The notes beneath the pieces are model-generated. The model saw nothing but the letters and a program-made list of their open reading frames with translations. It was not told the origin of the DNA and did no database searches. A DNA stretch of 22,511 bases from a virus. The stretch is from the IMG/VR virus record IMGVR_UViG_3300010883_024532, positions 1 through 22,511 of that record, one strand, 5' to 3'. The position numbers and the translations under genes are program-made. Position 1 is the stretch's first letter. The number at the start of each line of letters is the position of its first letter. Positions 6,129 to 13,985 of this stretch are shown here, one piece after another.

Positions 6129-6452
6129 ATGTTCACTACTCTATCAGGATCCATAAACGTTTCTGACTTTTTTTCTGGAAGTTTTGATAAGAATGATTTT
6201 CCTGTCGCATTATTATCATTCGAAAGATCTGGAGAAATGAATTTAATAATCTTAGATGAGGGTGATCCAATAGAGTCATCTAGCATTTTGATGCTTACAA
6301 ACTTTTTTGAATTTGCGTTATCAAAAGATGATTGGATGAGTGAATATGCAAACAGCGTCAAAGATATGTCTACAGATCTTCTTAAAGAAAAAGCTAAACC
6401 AAACCTTAGATTAATTAAAGGAGGATTAAGTAATACTGGATCTTTTTGTTAG
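6129..6452 (+). CDS. Hypothetical 107-aa protein
   Basis: The ATG directly follows the TAA of the YkgJ-like gene, so translation is probably coupled; there is no separate ribosome binding site. The sequence alternates beta-type segments (FPVALLSFER, EMNLIILDEG) with a C-terminal helix (DWMSEYANSVKDMSTDLLKE). It ends KPNLRLIKGGLSNTGSFC. No family, signal peptide or membrane segment is recognised. An antisense frame of 78 codons over the same DNA looks like a shadow. Confidence 0.55.
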   Translation: MFTTLSGSINVSDFFSGSFDKNDFPVALLSFERSGEMNLIILDEGDPIESSSILMLTNFFEFALSKDDWMSEYANSVKDMSTDLLKEKAKPNLRLIKGGLSNTGSFC

Positions 6453-6490
6453 TATATTTAATTTATACTAGGCATTTTTAAATTAAACTG

Positions 6491-6498
6491 TATAAATA
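6491..6498 (+). promoter_or_regulatory. T4-type late promoter octamer TATAAATA
   Basis: The second exact intergenic TATAAATA lies 34 nt before ATG 6525, nearly the same spacing as the 5844 copy. It probably drives 6525-7421. The neighbouring sequence is AT-rich, so a chance match cannot be excluded. Confidence 0.55.
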
Positions 6499-6524
6499 GA
6501 TTTAGTCACTTTATAAAGAGGGAG

Positions 6525-6800
6525 ATGATGAAAACAATAGTAACAATTCTAATATTATTTTTTATTTCTACAACGCCTGTAAACGCAGCACGCCTTGACC
6601 TTAAAATACAAATAGACAAACTTCACACAGGCGCTACGGTAAGCAATTTAGAAAAATTGGGTTTAAGAGATATAAAAGAAAATATTCATAAGCATGCAGA
6701 CCATCTATACAAACCAATTATCAAAAATAATATGCCAGAATATGCAAGCGTTTGGAAAAATATTATTACAGTCCACCTTAATTCTTCTAAGAAAAAATAA
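6525..6800 (+). CDS. Small secreted protein with signal peptide
   Basis: This protein is 91 aa from ATG 6525 or 90 aa from ATG 6528. GAGGGAG at 6518-6524 fits 6528 slightly better. The N-terminus MMKTIVTILILFFISTTPVNA is a classic Sec signal peptide, with likely cleavage after VNA or VNAA. The mature part is about 70 residues, charged and helical (LDLKIQIDKLHTG, IKENIHKHADHLYKPIIKNN), and has no cysteine. The family is not recognised. Export to the periplasm suggests a role at the host envelope, such as lysis, superinfection exclusion or inhibition of a periplasmic enzyme. None of these is shown. Confidence 0.65.
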   Translation: MMKTIVTILILFFISTTPVNAARLDLKIQIDKLHTGATVSNLEKLGLRDIKENIHKHADHLYKPIIKNNMPEYASVWKNIITVHLNSSKKK

Positions 6801-6802
6801 TA

Positions 6803-7102
6803 ATGAAAAAAATCCTAAGGGCATTTATAAGGGAACAGCTTGCAGTTGCAAACTTAGTAGGGGCAACCAAAGGATTTTTTCATAATTACAGTGATCCTCC
6901 AATAGGCTTTGATGAAATTGCGGATTACAACTATGATATTATTTCTGATGTAAATAGAGGGTATTTGCTTACTATTACTAATAGTGGTAAACAAGTAGGA
7001 GATTCTATGTTGTTTCAAGATTATGATGAAGCTCTTCATAATGCAAAAATAATAATTGATAAACATAGAATAACATCAAACAATAATGAAGAAAAGAAGT
7101 AA
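6803..7102 (+). CDS. Hypothetical protein with N-terminal LRxFIREQL motif
   Basis: It starts 2 nt after the preceding stop. The 99-aa product begins MKKILRAFIREQLA, close to the N-terminal motif of the 3454 and 4516 proteins. It continues with ADYNYDIISDVNRGYLLTIT and a helix DYDEALHNAKIIIDKH, an arrangement like a small beta-beta-alpha DUF-type domain. No known family was recognised. It overlaps the next gene by 17 nt. Confidence 0.55.
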   Translation: MKKILRAFIREQLAVANLVGATKGFFHNYSDPPIGFDEIADYNYDIISDVNRGYLLTITNSGKQVGDSMLFQDYDEALHNAKIIIDKHRITSNNNEEKK

Positions 7103-7421
7103 GAAAGAAAAATCAGACTTTTATAAAAAGTTTCCCAAAAAACATGATGGCCTTAAGGCGGGAGACGAAATTATTTTTAAGAGAATTTCAGATGGAACCA
7201 TGTCTATAGGCGCTATTAAATTTTTCCACCTCCAGCCGACAGAATGTGTTATTGTAATAGATTTGATGCTTGGCAATTTTCAAACAGCCATCCTTAAGGA
7301 TGTTATTAGAGATCCTACTCCAAAACTTCTTAAATCACTTTGGTTAAAGGTTGAAAGAGCGGGCACAAGGCATGGAATTAGATCTCAAACTCTGAAGAAG
7401 AAGAGAACAAAAAAGTCCTGA
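7086..7421 (+). CDS. Hypothetical basic protein
   Basis: This 111-aa protein has Lys/Arg-rich ends (MKKRSKKEK... and ...LKKKRTKKS) around a beta-rich centre (LKAGDEIIFKRISDG, ECVIVIDLMLGNFQTAIL). The centre resembles a small SH3-like or KOW-like barrel. Nucleic-acid binding is plausible from charge alone. The start overlaps the previous gene by 17 nt. The 3' end overlaps the convergent serine-protease gene by 44 nt. Confidence 0.5.
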   Translation: MKKRSKKEKSDFYKKFPKKHDGLKAGDEIIFKRISDGTMSIGAIKFFHLQPTECVIVIDLMLGNFQTAILKDVIRDPTPKLLKSLWLKVERAGTRHGIRSQTLKKKRTKKS

Positions 7422-8181
7422 CATCCATTAGGTCTGTGCCTATTCCCACACTTTCGAAATATCTAAATGCTGTGTGAATCATTCCTATAACTTCCCATTT
7501 CTCGTTTAATACTGCAGCACCTGAAGAGCCTGGCCGGGTTGGTATAGTATAGAACGCTCTACCATCCTTATTTCCAGAATAAAATCCACTAAATACTAAG
7601 GCCATATTTTGTCCAGATATGCCATATGGCGCAGCTATCGCGTATACTTTATTTCCCATTTTAGGAATTTCTTTAGCTATAGCAATTGGATATGTGAAAA
7701 CTTTATTTGGTTTCAACAAACACAAATCATTCCCTAGATCTAGTCTAAGGATCTTAGTTGTATATGTTCCCTTTATTGGTGAGTGTGCCTTTATAACAGT
7801 TGATTTAGATATCACGATTCTCACACCCTTATGTTCAATAAACACCGGTGTGTCCTGCCTACAAACATGGGCAGCCGTTAATATTCCTGGGCCCGCGCTG
7901 GACTCTACTAGCAGTCCTGATCCTGACCACCCTGATTCTACTGGTGGCAAGGAACTTAAGAGCTTTTTGCAATCGATATTTTTGTCTGTCGTTTGACATG
8001 ATACTGGCGTCATTTTCTGATTGACCTCAATAAGGACAAACGCATCTACTGGAGCAGTGGACCTTTTTTTTGTAAAAACGTATCTTGCGTTTTGGTTTAA
8101 AGAAATACAACTTGTTATCACAGCTGCTACGATTATTAAAGTTGATGTTATTATTAGCAGCGTTCTGATTGTATTTTTCAT
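7378..8181 (-). CDS. Exported trypsin-like serine protease, probably a lipoprotein
   Basis: This 267-aa protein is on the minus strand. Residues 7-25 form a hydrophobic export signal ending in VITSC, a lipobox-like site with C25. The trypsin/DegP-type triad is complete: H105 in LTAAHVC, D152 in LGNDLCLL and S220 in RPGSSGAAVLN. C61, C71 and C107 could form disulfides in the periplasm. There is no PDZ domain, so it is shorter than DegP. It is likely anchored at the envelope and cleaves periplasmic or outer-membrane proteins; the substrate is unknown. AGG lies 9-11 nt upstream of the ATG. It is transcribed against the neighbouring small genes and divergently from the 8239 gene. Confidence 0.8.
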   Translation of the reverse strand: MKNTIRTLLIITSTLIIVAAVITSCISLNQNARYVFTKKRSTAPVDAFVLIEVNQKMTPVSCQTTDKNIDCKKLLSSLPPVESGWSGSGLLVESSAGPGILTAAHVCRQDTPVFIEHKGVRIVISKSTVIKAHSPIKGTYTTKILRLDLGNDLCLLKPNKVFTYPIAIAKEIPKMGNKVYAIAAPYGISGQNMALVFSGFYSGNKDGRAFYTIPTRPGSSGAAVLNEKWEVIGMIHTAFRYFESVGIGTDLMDVRTFLFSSSSEFEI

Positions 8182-8201
8182 AAAAAACCTATACCTTTAA
8201 T

Positions 8202-8209
8202 TTTAAATA
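8202..8209 (+). promoter_or_regulatory. Possible late promoter (TTTAAATA)
   Basis: TTTAAATA matches the T4 late octamer at 7 of 8 bases. It lies 37 nt before ATG 8239, in the gap between divergent genes. The region is AT-rich, so this is a weak call. Confidence 0.3.
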
Positions 8210-8238
8210 TGCAAATTTTAAAAACTGCGTAAGAGATT

Positions 8239-8679
8239 ATGAAAGAAGAAACTCACGAAAGAATTAAGAGAATAAAGGGCAATACCTTTTTACCCATGGA
8301 CGTTTTAGAGATTGATATTATTTATGAAGAATTGCTGGATATTAAATATGATAATAATTTTAACGACTTAGTTAAAACCAGTTTTTTAGACAAACTAGAG
8401 ACTACATTACTAACTGGAGACTTGTGGAAATTTAATCCGACGTGCATCGCCCTGTTTGTTAAAGACGGTGCATTTAGATATAATAGACTAATGTTAGAAA
8501 AAGACGTATTAGAGAATGGCGAGATTATAAGTCAGGAAGTAGATATCAAAAACAATCTTTACACCCTAATATATCCTACGAAGTTTTTGTTGTGTAATGT
8601 GTTAAAGCTGGATAATGAATTACTTCTAAAACCGGATTATGCGGTAGTCAATTCAGCCATTGGTGAAATAGAAATATAA
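8239..8679 (+). CDS. Hypothetical 146-aa protein
   Basis: AAGAG lies before the ATG as a modest ribosome binding site. The product is acidic and alternates helices (VLEIDIIYEELLDIKY, LVKTSFLDKLETTLL) and strands (CIALFVKDGAFRYN, NNLYTLIYPTKFLLCNV). It carries no signal peptide and no recognisable catalytic motif. It precedes the ClpP-like gene by 16 nt and is probably in the same operon. Function unknown. Confidence 0.6.
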   Translation: MKEETHERIKRIKGNTFLPMDVLEIDIIYEELLDIKYDNNFNDLVKTSFLDKLETTLLTGDLWKFNPTCIALFVKDGAFRYNRLMLEKDVLENGEIISQEVDIKNNLYTLIYPTKFLLCNVLKLDNELLLKPDYAVVNSAIGEIEI

Positions 8680-8695
8680 TATGAAGGATGAATAA

Positions 8696-9343
8696 TTGAA
8701 GAAATATCTTTTGATAAATGAAGAAGAAGCAAATGCAGAGAAAGACGAACACCACCCATCTAGGGATTTTGATACTGAAATGACTACTCTTGGGGGTGAG
8801 CGGGTCCCTAAGGGTATTGAAGTTGAAGAAAATAGGATATATTTTTATTGTCCTGTTGGTAGTCATGAAGCACTAGAATTGAATAGATTGATACGACGTC
8901 TAGGTGTGGAAATGAAATATCTTAGTCATAGACTAGAATGTAAGTCTGTACCAATCCACCTCCATATCCATAGTCCTGGTGGTTCTATCTTTGCAGGTCT
9001 ATCTATCGTTGATAGTATCAAAGCCTGCAAATCAGAAATACACACATATATTGATGGTTCAGCTGCTTCTGCTGCAACATTAATTTCTACAAGCGGAAAG
9101 CGGAGGTTTATGAGTAAAAATAGCTTTATGTTACTCCATCAGCCACAGCTTGAGTGGGCTGGAAAGTTGGATGAATTTCATGATGAAATAGAAAACCAAA
9201 AAAATCTTTATGAGAAGTTGTCCTCTATCTATTTAGAGAATTCAAAAATGACCCAAGAAGCGCTAGACGATTTGTTAAAGCATGAGTTGTGGTTACCTGC
9301 AGAGAAATGTTTAGAACTTGGATTGATTGACAAGATTATTTAA
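8696..9343 (+). CDS. ClpP-like serine protease (S14)
   Basis: The start is TTG at 8696, supported by GAAGGA (8683-8688) with a 7-nt spacer. The ATGs at 8681 and 8688 run into stops. The 215-aa protein follows ClpP throughout: HIHSPGGSIFAGLSIVDSI (oxyanion Gly loop), DGSAASAATLI with catalytic S125, and MLLHQP with H148. LWLPAEKCLELGLIDKI matches the C-terminal segment. The third triad position, usually Asp (D171 of E. coli ClpP), aligns with E197, a conservative change. A 40-residue charged N-terminal extension precedes the fold. Phage ClpP-like proteases may act in prohead maturation or be taken up by host Clp ATPases. The 1-nt gap to the helicase gene argues for coupling. Confidence 0.88.
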   Translation: MKKYLLINEEEANAEKDEHHPSRDFDTEMTTLGGERVPKGIEVEENRIYFYCPVGSHEALELNRLIRRLGVEMKYLSHRLECKSVPIHLHIHSPGGSIFAGLSIVDSIKACKSEIHTYIDGSAASAATLISTSGKRRFMSKNSFMLLHQPQLEWAGKLDEFHDEIENQKNLYEKLSSIYLENSKMTQEALDDLLKHELWLPAEKCLELGLIDKII

Positions 9344-9344
9344 A

Positions 9345-10970
9345 ATGATTGATAAAAATAAATGGGTACAGTATTTTCCATATGCAGAGCCAAGAGATGA
9401 ACAAGTTACTTCAATAAATTATACGATTGATTCATTTTTAAAAAATAAGAAGAAAGTAGTAATTCTTGAAGCTGGAACCGGTGTAGGAAAGTCTGCGGTT
9501 GGATTAACAGTCGCCAAATATTTAAACGCCAATACACCTCATGATGAAAATTTTGAAAAAGGTGCCTACTTTTTAACAACACAAAAGATCCTGCAAGAAC
9601 AATATGTAAAAGATTTTGGCACCCCTGGGGAAATGAAGTCCATTAAATCATCTTCTAATTATACATGCAACTTTCATAAAAAGAATTCGTGCTCAGAAAG
9701 CCAGCAGGCTCTAAGGACCGAACAAAAGGGCTCACAATTTTGGAAAAGTTGTGTCTTTGATTGCAAGTATAAAAAAGCCAAAGAAGCATTCATTAAATCA
9801 CCAGAAAGTATTACAAATTTTTCGTACTTTTTAGCAGAGACACAGTATTCTGGAAAACTTAAACCCAGGGAGACTTTGATTATTGATGAAGCACATAACA
9901 TCCCGGTTGAATTAAGCAAATTTGTAGAAATAGCAATAACACAAAGGTTCACAAAGCAGACACTAAAATTAAACGTCCCAGTCTTGCACTCACAACATCA
10001 GGCATTTTCTTGGATTAAAAACACGTATGCTCCGAAACTTAAGTCATACTGTAGTCATGTCAAAAGTATGTTAGAAAAATATACAGGACTAAGGGATAAA
10101 TTAGCTGAATTTGCAAATATGGCTAAACAATATGATATGTTAGATAAACATTCATGCAAAATAAATAGATTTTTAGAAATCTATGAAAAGGATAATTGGG
10201 TTTTTAATTCTGTAAAGCCAGAGGGTAGGAAGAGCGCGAGATTGGAGTTCAAGCCAATTGATGTTTCACATTATGCAGAGGATCTATTATTTAGGATGGG
10301 AAAAAGAATCATTATGATGTCTGCGACTATTCTGAATGCAGCAGGATTATGTGAGCTACTAGGTCTTGATATCCAGAATGTAGATGCAATCTCAATTCCG
10401 TCTCCGTTTCCAGTCAAAAATAGACCTATACTTTTTGTGCCGATGGGCAAAATGACATCTAAAGAGATTGATAAATCGCTACCAAAACTCATGACTGCAA
10501 TAGAGAAAATACTTGAAGTCCATAAAGATGAAAAGGGCATCATTCATACACACAGTTATAAAATTGCAAATCATATTAAACGAAATGTTAAGTCAAAAAG
10601 ACTACTAATTCCAAGTTCAGATAATAGAGATGAATTTTTAAAAAAGCATTTTGACAGTAAGGAGCCAACGGTACTTGTAAGCCCTTCTATGACTGAGGGT
10701 GTGAGTCTTGAGGGGGATGTTAGTAGATTTCAAATTTTGTGTAAAGTGCCATACCCGTACCTGGGTGACCAATTGGTAAAGAAAAGGATGAACAAGTGGA
10801 GATGGTGGTACCCATTTCAAACGATTAAAACAATCGTACAATCCGTGGGTAGATCTGTAAGATCAAAAGATGATGTGGCCGTTACATATATTTTGGATGC
10901 TGACTGGGAAAGGTTTTTTGACAAAAATAAAAATGTTTTTCCAAATGATTTTAGAAAATGCTTAAAGTAA
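9345..10970 (+). CDS. DinG/XPD-like superfamily 2 DNA helicase with Fe-S-type cysteines
   Basis: The 541-aa protein starts at ATG 9345, 1 nt after the ClpP stop; a longer in-frame reading from TTG 9327 has no support. Motifs in order: Walker A EAGTGVGKS (42-50), DEAH box LIIDEAHN (181-184), MMSATIL, the GIIHTHS segment, MTEGVSLEGD, and motif VI QSVGRSVRS (499-507). C108, C116, C136 and C140 between Walker A and DEAH match the cysteine insert that holds a 4Fe-4S cluster in XPD/DinG/Rad3 helicases. These are 5'-3' DNA helicases that also unwind R-loops and G-quadruplexes. A role in phage replication or repair is inferred. At 541 aa it is shorter than E. coli DinG (about 716). Confidence 0.85.
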   Translation: MIDKNKWVQYFPYAEPRDEQVTSINYTIDSFLKNKKKVVILEAGTGVGKSAVGLTVAKYLNANTPHDENFEKGAYFLTTQKILQEQYVKDFGTPGEMKSIKSSSNYTCNFHKKNSCSESQQALRTEQKGSQFWKSCVFDCKYKKAKEAFIKSPESITNFSYFLAETQYSGKLKPRETLIIDEAHNIPVELSKFVEIAITQRFTKQTLKLNVPVLHSQHQAFSWIKNTYAPKLKSYCSHVKSMLEKYTGLRDKLAEFANMAKQYDMLDKHSCKINRFLEIYEKDNWVFNSVKPEGRKSARLEFKPIDVSHYAEDLLFRMGKRIIMMSATILNAAGLCELLGLDIQNVDAISIPSPFPVKNRPILFVPMGKMTSKEIDKSLPKLMTAIEKILEVHKDEKGIIHTHSYKIANHIKRNVKSKRLLIPSSDNRDEFLKKHFDSKEPTVLVSPSMTEGVSLEGDVSRFQILCKVPYPYLGDQLVKKRMNKWRWWYPFQTIKTIVQSVGRSVRSKDDVAVTYILDADWERFFDKNKNVFPNDFRKCLK

Positions 10971-11001
10971 ATGGCTATTTATTATAGAGATAAATTTTAC
11001 T

Positions 11002-11430
11002 ATGGCTATCAAGATAAGCAAAAAAAAGAAAAAAAATAGAGCTGACCAAAGGGCCGGTGTTATTATTCTTAAAAAATTTGGAAAAGAATATAAAGTCTTA
11101 TGCCTTAAAATATTCGGAAGTTATGATTTTCCCAAAGGCGGGGTTGAGCCATTTGAGAATGTTTTTGCTGCTGCTATGAGAGAGGCTGAAGAGGAATCTG
11201 GAATAACGGATTTAGATTTTGAATGGGGACTTGCTACAACAAAAGTAAGAAACGTAACATTATTTATAGCCTCTACAACCCAAAGGCCAGTTATCAAGCC
11301 TAATCCTGAGACTGGAGAGTTCGAACATCACGCCGCCCACTGGAAAGACTTTGATGATGCAGAAAAATCTCTGCACCCATATTTAAGGCCAACTATTTCA
11401 TGGGTCAGACAAGTTATAGGAGAAAAATAA
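11002..11430 (+). CDS. Nudix hydrolase
   Basis: This 142-aa protein has a perfect Nudix box GX5EX7REUXEEXGU at residues 46-68 (starts GGVEPFENVF, ends REAEEESGI). Before the box is IFGSYDFPKGG; after it is a short beta fold ending ISWVRQVIGEK. Family members hydrolyse nucleoside diphosphates linked to X, such as ADP-sugars, NADH, diadenosine polyphosphates or RNA 5' caps. KxFxxYDFPKGG is common in diadenosine-/diphosphoinositol-polyphosphate types, but the substrate is not certain. The basic N-terminus (KISKKKKKNR) may contact nucleic acid. Its stop is immediately followed by the ATG of the DUF444 gene with no gap, which ties it to the PrkA module. No clear ribosome binding site. Confidence 0.85.
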   Translation: MAIKISKKKKKNRADQRAGVIILKKFGKEYKVLCLKIFGSYDFPKGGVEPFENVFAAAMREAEEESGITDLDFEWGLATTKVRNVTLFIASTTQRPVIKPNPETGEFEHHAAHWKDFDDAEKSLHPYLRPTISWVRQVIGEK

Positions 11431-12618
11431 ATGTCGACGTTTACAGAACACAAGACGGTGGCAGACAGGTCTGCCTCCGATAGGCGACGCCACAAACAAA
11501 AGATTGAAAAGGCTATTAAAGAAGGCATTCATGATATTGTTGCAGAAGAATCTATAATTGGGCAAGACGGCAAAAAGAAGATAAAAATTCCAGTCAGGGG
11601 AATCAAAGAATATCGTTTTGTATATGGCAACAATGAAAATAATAAGAAGGTTGGAACCGCACCAGGAAAGGATATCCAAAGAGGGCAAAAGATTGGAGAA
11701 GGAAAAGAACAAAAAGGGAAAGACATTGGCTCAAAGCCTGGCACGGAAGCGGGCAATGAATATTACGAAGTAGAAATTTCCCTTGACGAATTGGCTGATT
11801 ACCTTTTTAGCGACTTAAACCTTCCAGATCTAGAGAGAAAGGCATTAAAGAAAATAATGTCAGAAAAAATAAAGAGAAAAGGATATAGAAAAGAGGGAAT
11901 AAAACCTAGGCTAGATAAGAAAAAATCAGCAATAGAAAGAATTAAAAGAAAAAAGGCAGCAGAGAGATCTGGCCCAACGGAGGAAGAGGCATTTCCATTC
12001 CACGACAATGATTTGGTATATAGGCATTATAAAAAATCAAAAAAAGAATGCTCAAATGCAGTGATATTTTTTGTAATGGATGTTTCTGGATCTATGACAA
12101 CAACCAAAAAATTCCTCGCAAGAAGTTTTTACTTTCTTCTTTATCACTTTATTAGATCAAAATATGAACAAACGGAAATAATATTCATTTCGCATGACAC
12201 AGTAGCCAATGAAGTTAATGAAGAGGCATTTTTTGCAAGAGGAAATAGCGGTGGGACTATCGTCTCTAGCGGACTGGAATTAGTGTGTGATATTATAGAA
12301 AAAAGATTTCACCCAAATAGCTGGAACATTTATTGCTTCCAATGTTCAGATGGAGACAACTGGCCAGATGATACAGATAAAACACTCACTGCAGCAGAAA
12401 AAATTAAAGATTATTCTCAATTATTTGGCTATTGTGAAATAGTACCCAAGGATGCTCCTGGAGGGTGGTTCGAAGAACTAAGGCTTTCTAAGGTTTATGA
12501 AAAAATTACAGATAAAAAATTAAAAACCGCAGAAATAACAGGCAAAGAAGGAATATGGGATGCATTCAAAAGCTTTTTTAGTGTGAAGGGAAAGAAAAGA
12601 ATTATCGTTTCAAAATAA
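11431..12618 (+). CDS. yhbH: YhbH/YeaH (DUF444) von Willebrand factor A-domain protein
   Basis: At 395 aa it is close in length to B. subtilis YhbH. The N-terminal part (1-180) is charged, with DRSASDRRRHKQKIEKAIKE and a Gly/Lys-rich stretch. The C-terminal vWA domain has the MIDAS motif DVSGSM (D217, S219, S221), GGTIVSSGLE with T276, and the DUF444 hallmark CSDGDNW (305-311). In bacteria this gene is almost always beside prkA and spoVR and belongs to the RpoS/stationary-phase or sporulation regulon; it is thought to partner PrkA. The ATG directly abuts the Nudix stop, and SpoVR follows after 9 nt. All key residues look intact, so the protein is probably functional. Confidence 0.88.
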   Translation: MSTFTEHKTVADRSASDRRRHKQKIEKAIKEGIHDIVAEESIIGQDGKKKIKIPVRGIKEYRFVYGNNENNKKVGTAPGKDIQRGQKIGEGKEQKGKDIGSKPGTEAGNEYYEVEISLDELADYLFSDLNLPDLERKALKKIMSEKIKRKGYRKEGIKPRLDKKKSAIERIKRKKAAERSGPTEEEAFPFHDNDLVYRHYKKSKKECSNAVIFFVMDVSGSMTTTKKFLARSFYFLLYHFIRSKYEQTEIIFISHDTVANEVNEEAFFARGNSGGTIVSSGLELVCDIIEKRFHPNSWNIYCFQCSDGDNWPDDTDKTLTAAEKIKDYSQLFGYCEIVPKDAPGGWFEELRLSKVYEKITDKKLKTAEITGKEGIWDAFKSFFSVKGKKRIIVSK

Positions 12619-12627
12619 GGATTAACA

Positions 12628-13932
12628 ATGAACGGATATAATTTTGATGACTTAAAAAAATGGGATGATAAAATATGCGAGCTGGCCGTAAAGAAGGGTC
12701 TTAGCTGGTTTCCAATAACTTATGAAGTTGTAGACTATTATACTATGATAGGGCACATGGCATACCATGGGATGCCGACGCACTACGGCCATTGGTCATA
12801 TGGCAAATCATTCGAAAGAACACACCAGATGTATAACATGGGCATGGAGGGGCTGCCTTATGAACTAATCATTAATAGTAATCCATCTATCGCTTATCTT
12901 ATGAGAGAGAACCCACTTTATTTGCAGGTTCTTATTATGGCACATTGTGTCGGGCATTCTGATTTCTTTAAGAATAATAGGATGTTTAAAAATACTAGGC
13001 CTGATTCTGTTATCGCAAGAATGCGTAACGCAAAAAAAAGAATTCAAGAATATACAGAAGATCCTACAATCGGCATAGAGTTAGTAGAAGAAGCATTAGA
13101 CGCTGCACAATCTGTTTCATTTCAGACATATCGTTATGGGCAACGTCGTCAGTCAGAAGAAGAATTAAAACAGAAATATACGAAAAAAATTAAAGATGAT
13201 GAGGATGGAGAGTATATAGACTTTGATATAATGAAAAAGCCTCTAGAACCAGATTATGATATTCTTGGATTTATAGCCGAAAATGGTAACCTCCCAGAGT
13301 GGAAAAAAGATATCATTGAGATTGTAAGAGAAGAGGCAAAATATTTCATGCCACAAATGCAAACGAAGATTATGAATGAAGGTTGGGCATCTATGATGCA
13401 TTACACATTCTGTCATGAATTAGATCTTTCTGCAGGAATGCACCTACCATTTCTTAAAAGTCATAACCAAGTCATCAGGCCCCACATAGGGGGGTTAAAC
13501 CCTTATCATATGGGTTTTACAATCTTTAAAAGTATAGAAGAAAAATACGGGTTTGATGAATGTTTAGTCGCTAGAGAAACTGCACATGATATTTCTTTTA
13601 TTCGCCAGTATCTAACGAGAGAACTTTGCGAAGATCTAGGTCTTTTCTCATTTTCAGAAAAAAGAAAAAGTGGAATAACAATTGATGAAATTTATGATGA
13701 TGATGGATGGAAAATTGTAAAACAGGATTTGATTAGTAATATTGGAACAAACACGGTACCTATTATCTACGTAGATGAAATGGAATTAGGACAACTAGTT
13801 TTAAGACACGAACATGATGGGCGGGATCTAGAATTAGATTATGCAGATGCCGTCATTCAGCATGTTAATGTGTTGTGGCCAGACGGAGCAAAATTATTTA
13901 CGATTCTTGAGGAAGAATTGTGGGAAATATAG
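12628..13932 (+). CDS. spoVR: SpoVR family protein
   Basis: This 434-aa protein starts at ATG 12628 with AAGGA (12617-12621). The SpoVR signature region runs from residue 25 to about 115: WFPITYEVVDYY, YGHWSYGKSFERTHQMYNMG, YELIINSNPSIAYLM and MAHCVGHSDFFKNN. The central NEGWASMMHY and GLNPYHMGF motifs and the C-terminal VLRHEHDGRDLEL are also typical. Members are 430-510 aa (YcgB of E. coli 510), so this copy is full-length. SpoVR is needed for spore cortex formation in B. subtilis, and its enterobacterial homologue is RpoS-controlled; its biochemical role is unknown. It lies between the DUF444 and PrkA genes, in the same direction. Confidence 0.92.
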   Translation: MNGYNFDDLKKWDDKICELAVKKGLSWFPITYEVVDYYTMIGHMAYHGMPTHYGHWSYGKSFERTHQMYNMGMEGLPYELIINSNPSIAYLMRENPLYLQVLIMAHCVGHSDFFKNNRMFKNTRPDSVIARMRNAKKRIQEYTEDPTIGIELVEEALDAAQSVSFQTYRYGQRRQSEEELKQKYTKKIKDDEDGEYIDFDIMKKPLEPDYDILGFIAENGNLPEWKKDIIEIVREEAKYFMPQMQTKIMNEGWASMMHYTFCHELDLSAGMHLPFLKSHNQVIRPHIGGLNPYHMGFTIFKSIEEKYGFDECLVARETAHDISFIRQYLTRELCEDLGLFSFSEKRKSGITIDEIYDDDGWKIVKQDLISNIGTNTVPIIYVDEMELGQLVLRHEHDGRDLELDYADAVIQHVNVLWPDGAKLFTILEEELWEI

Positions 13933-13985
13933 CTATTTATAATTGATAGCTATTACAAAACTTAATTTAAGGATATAATAATATT

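Noticed and set aside
9327-9344. TTG start for the helicase overlapping the ClpP end
   Set aside because: ATG 9345 lies six codons later in the same frame and gives the usual helicase N-terminus; the extra residues only re-read the ClpP end in another frame.
13934-13941. TATAAATA on the minus strand between SpoVR and PrkA
   Set aside because: No minus-strand gene follows, so a promoter role is unlikely.
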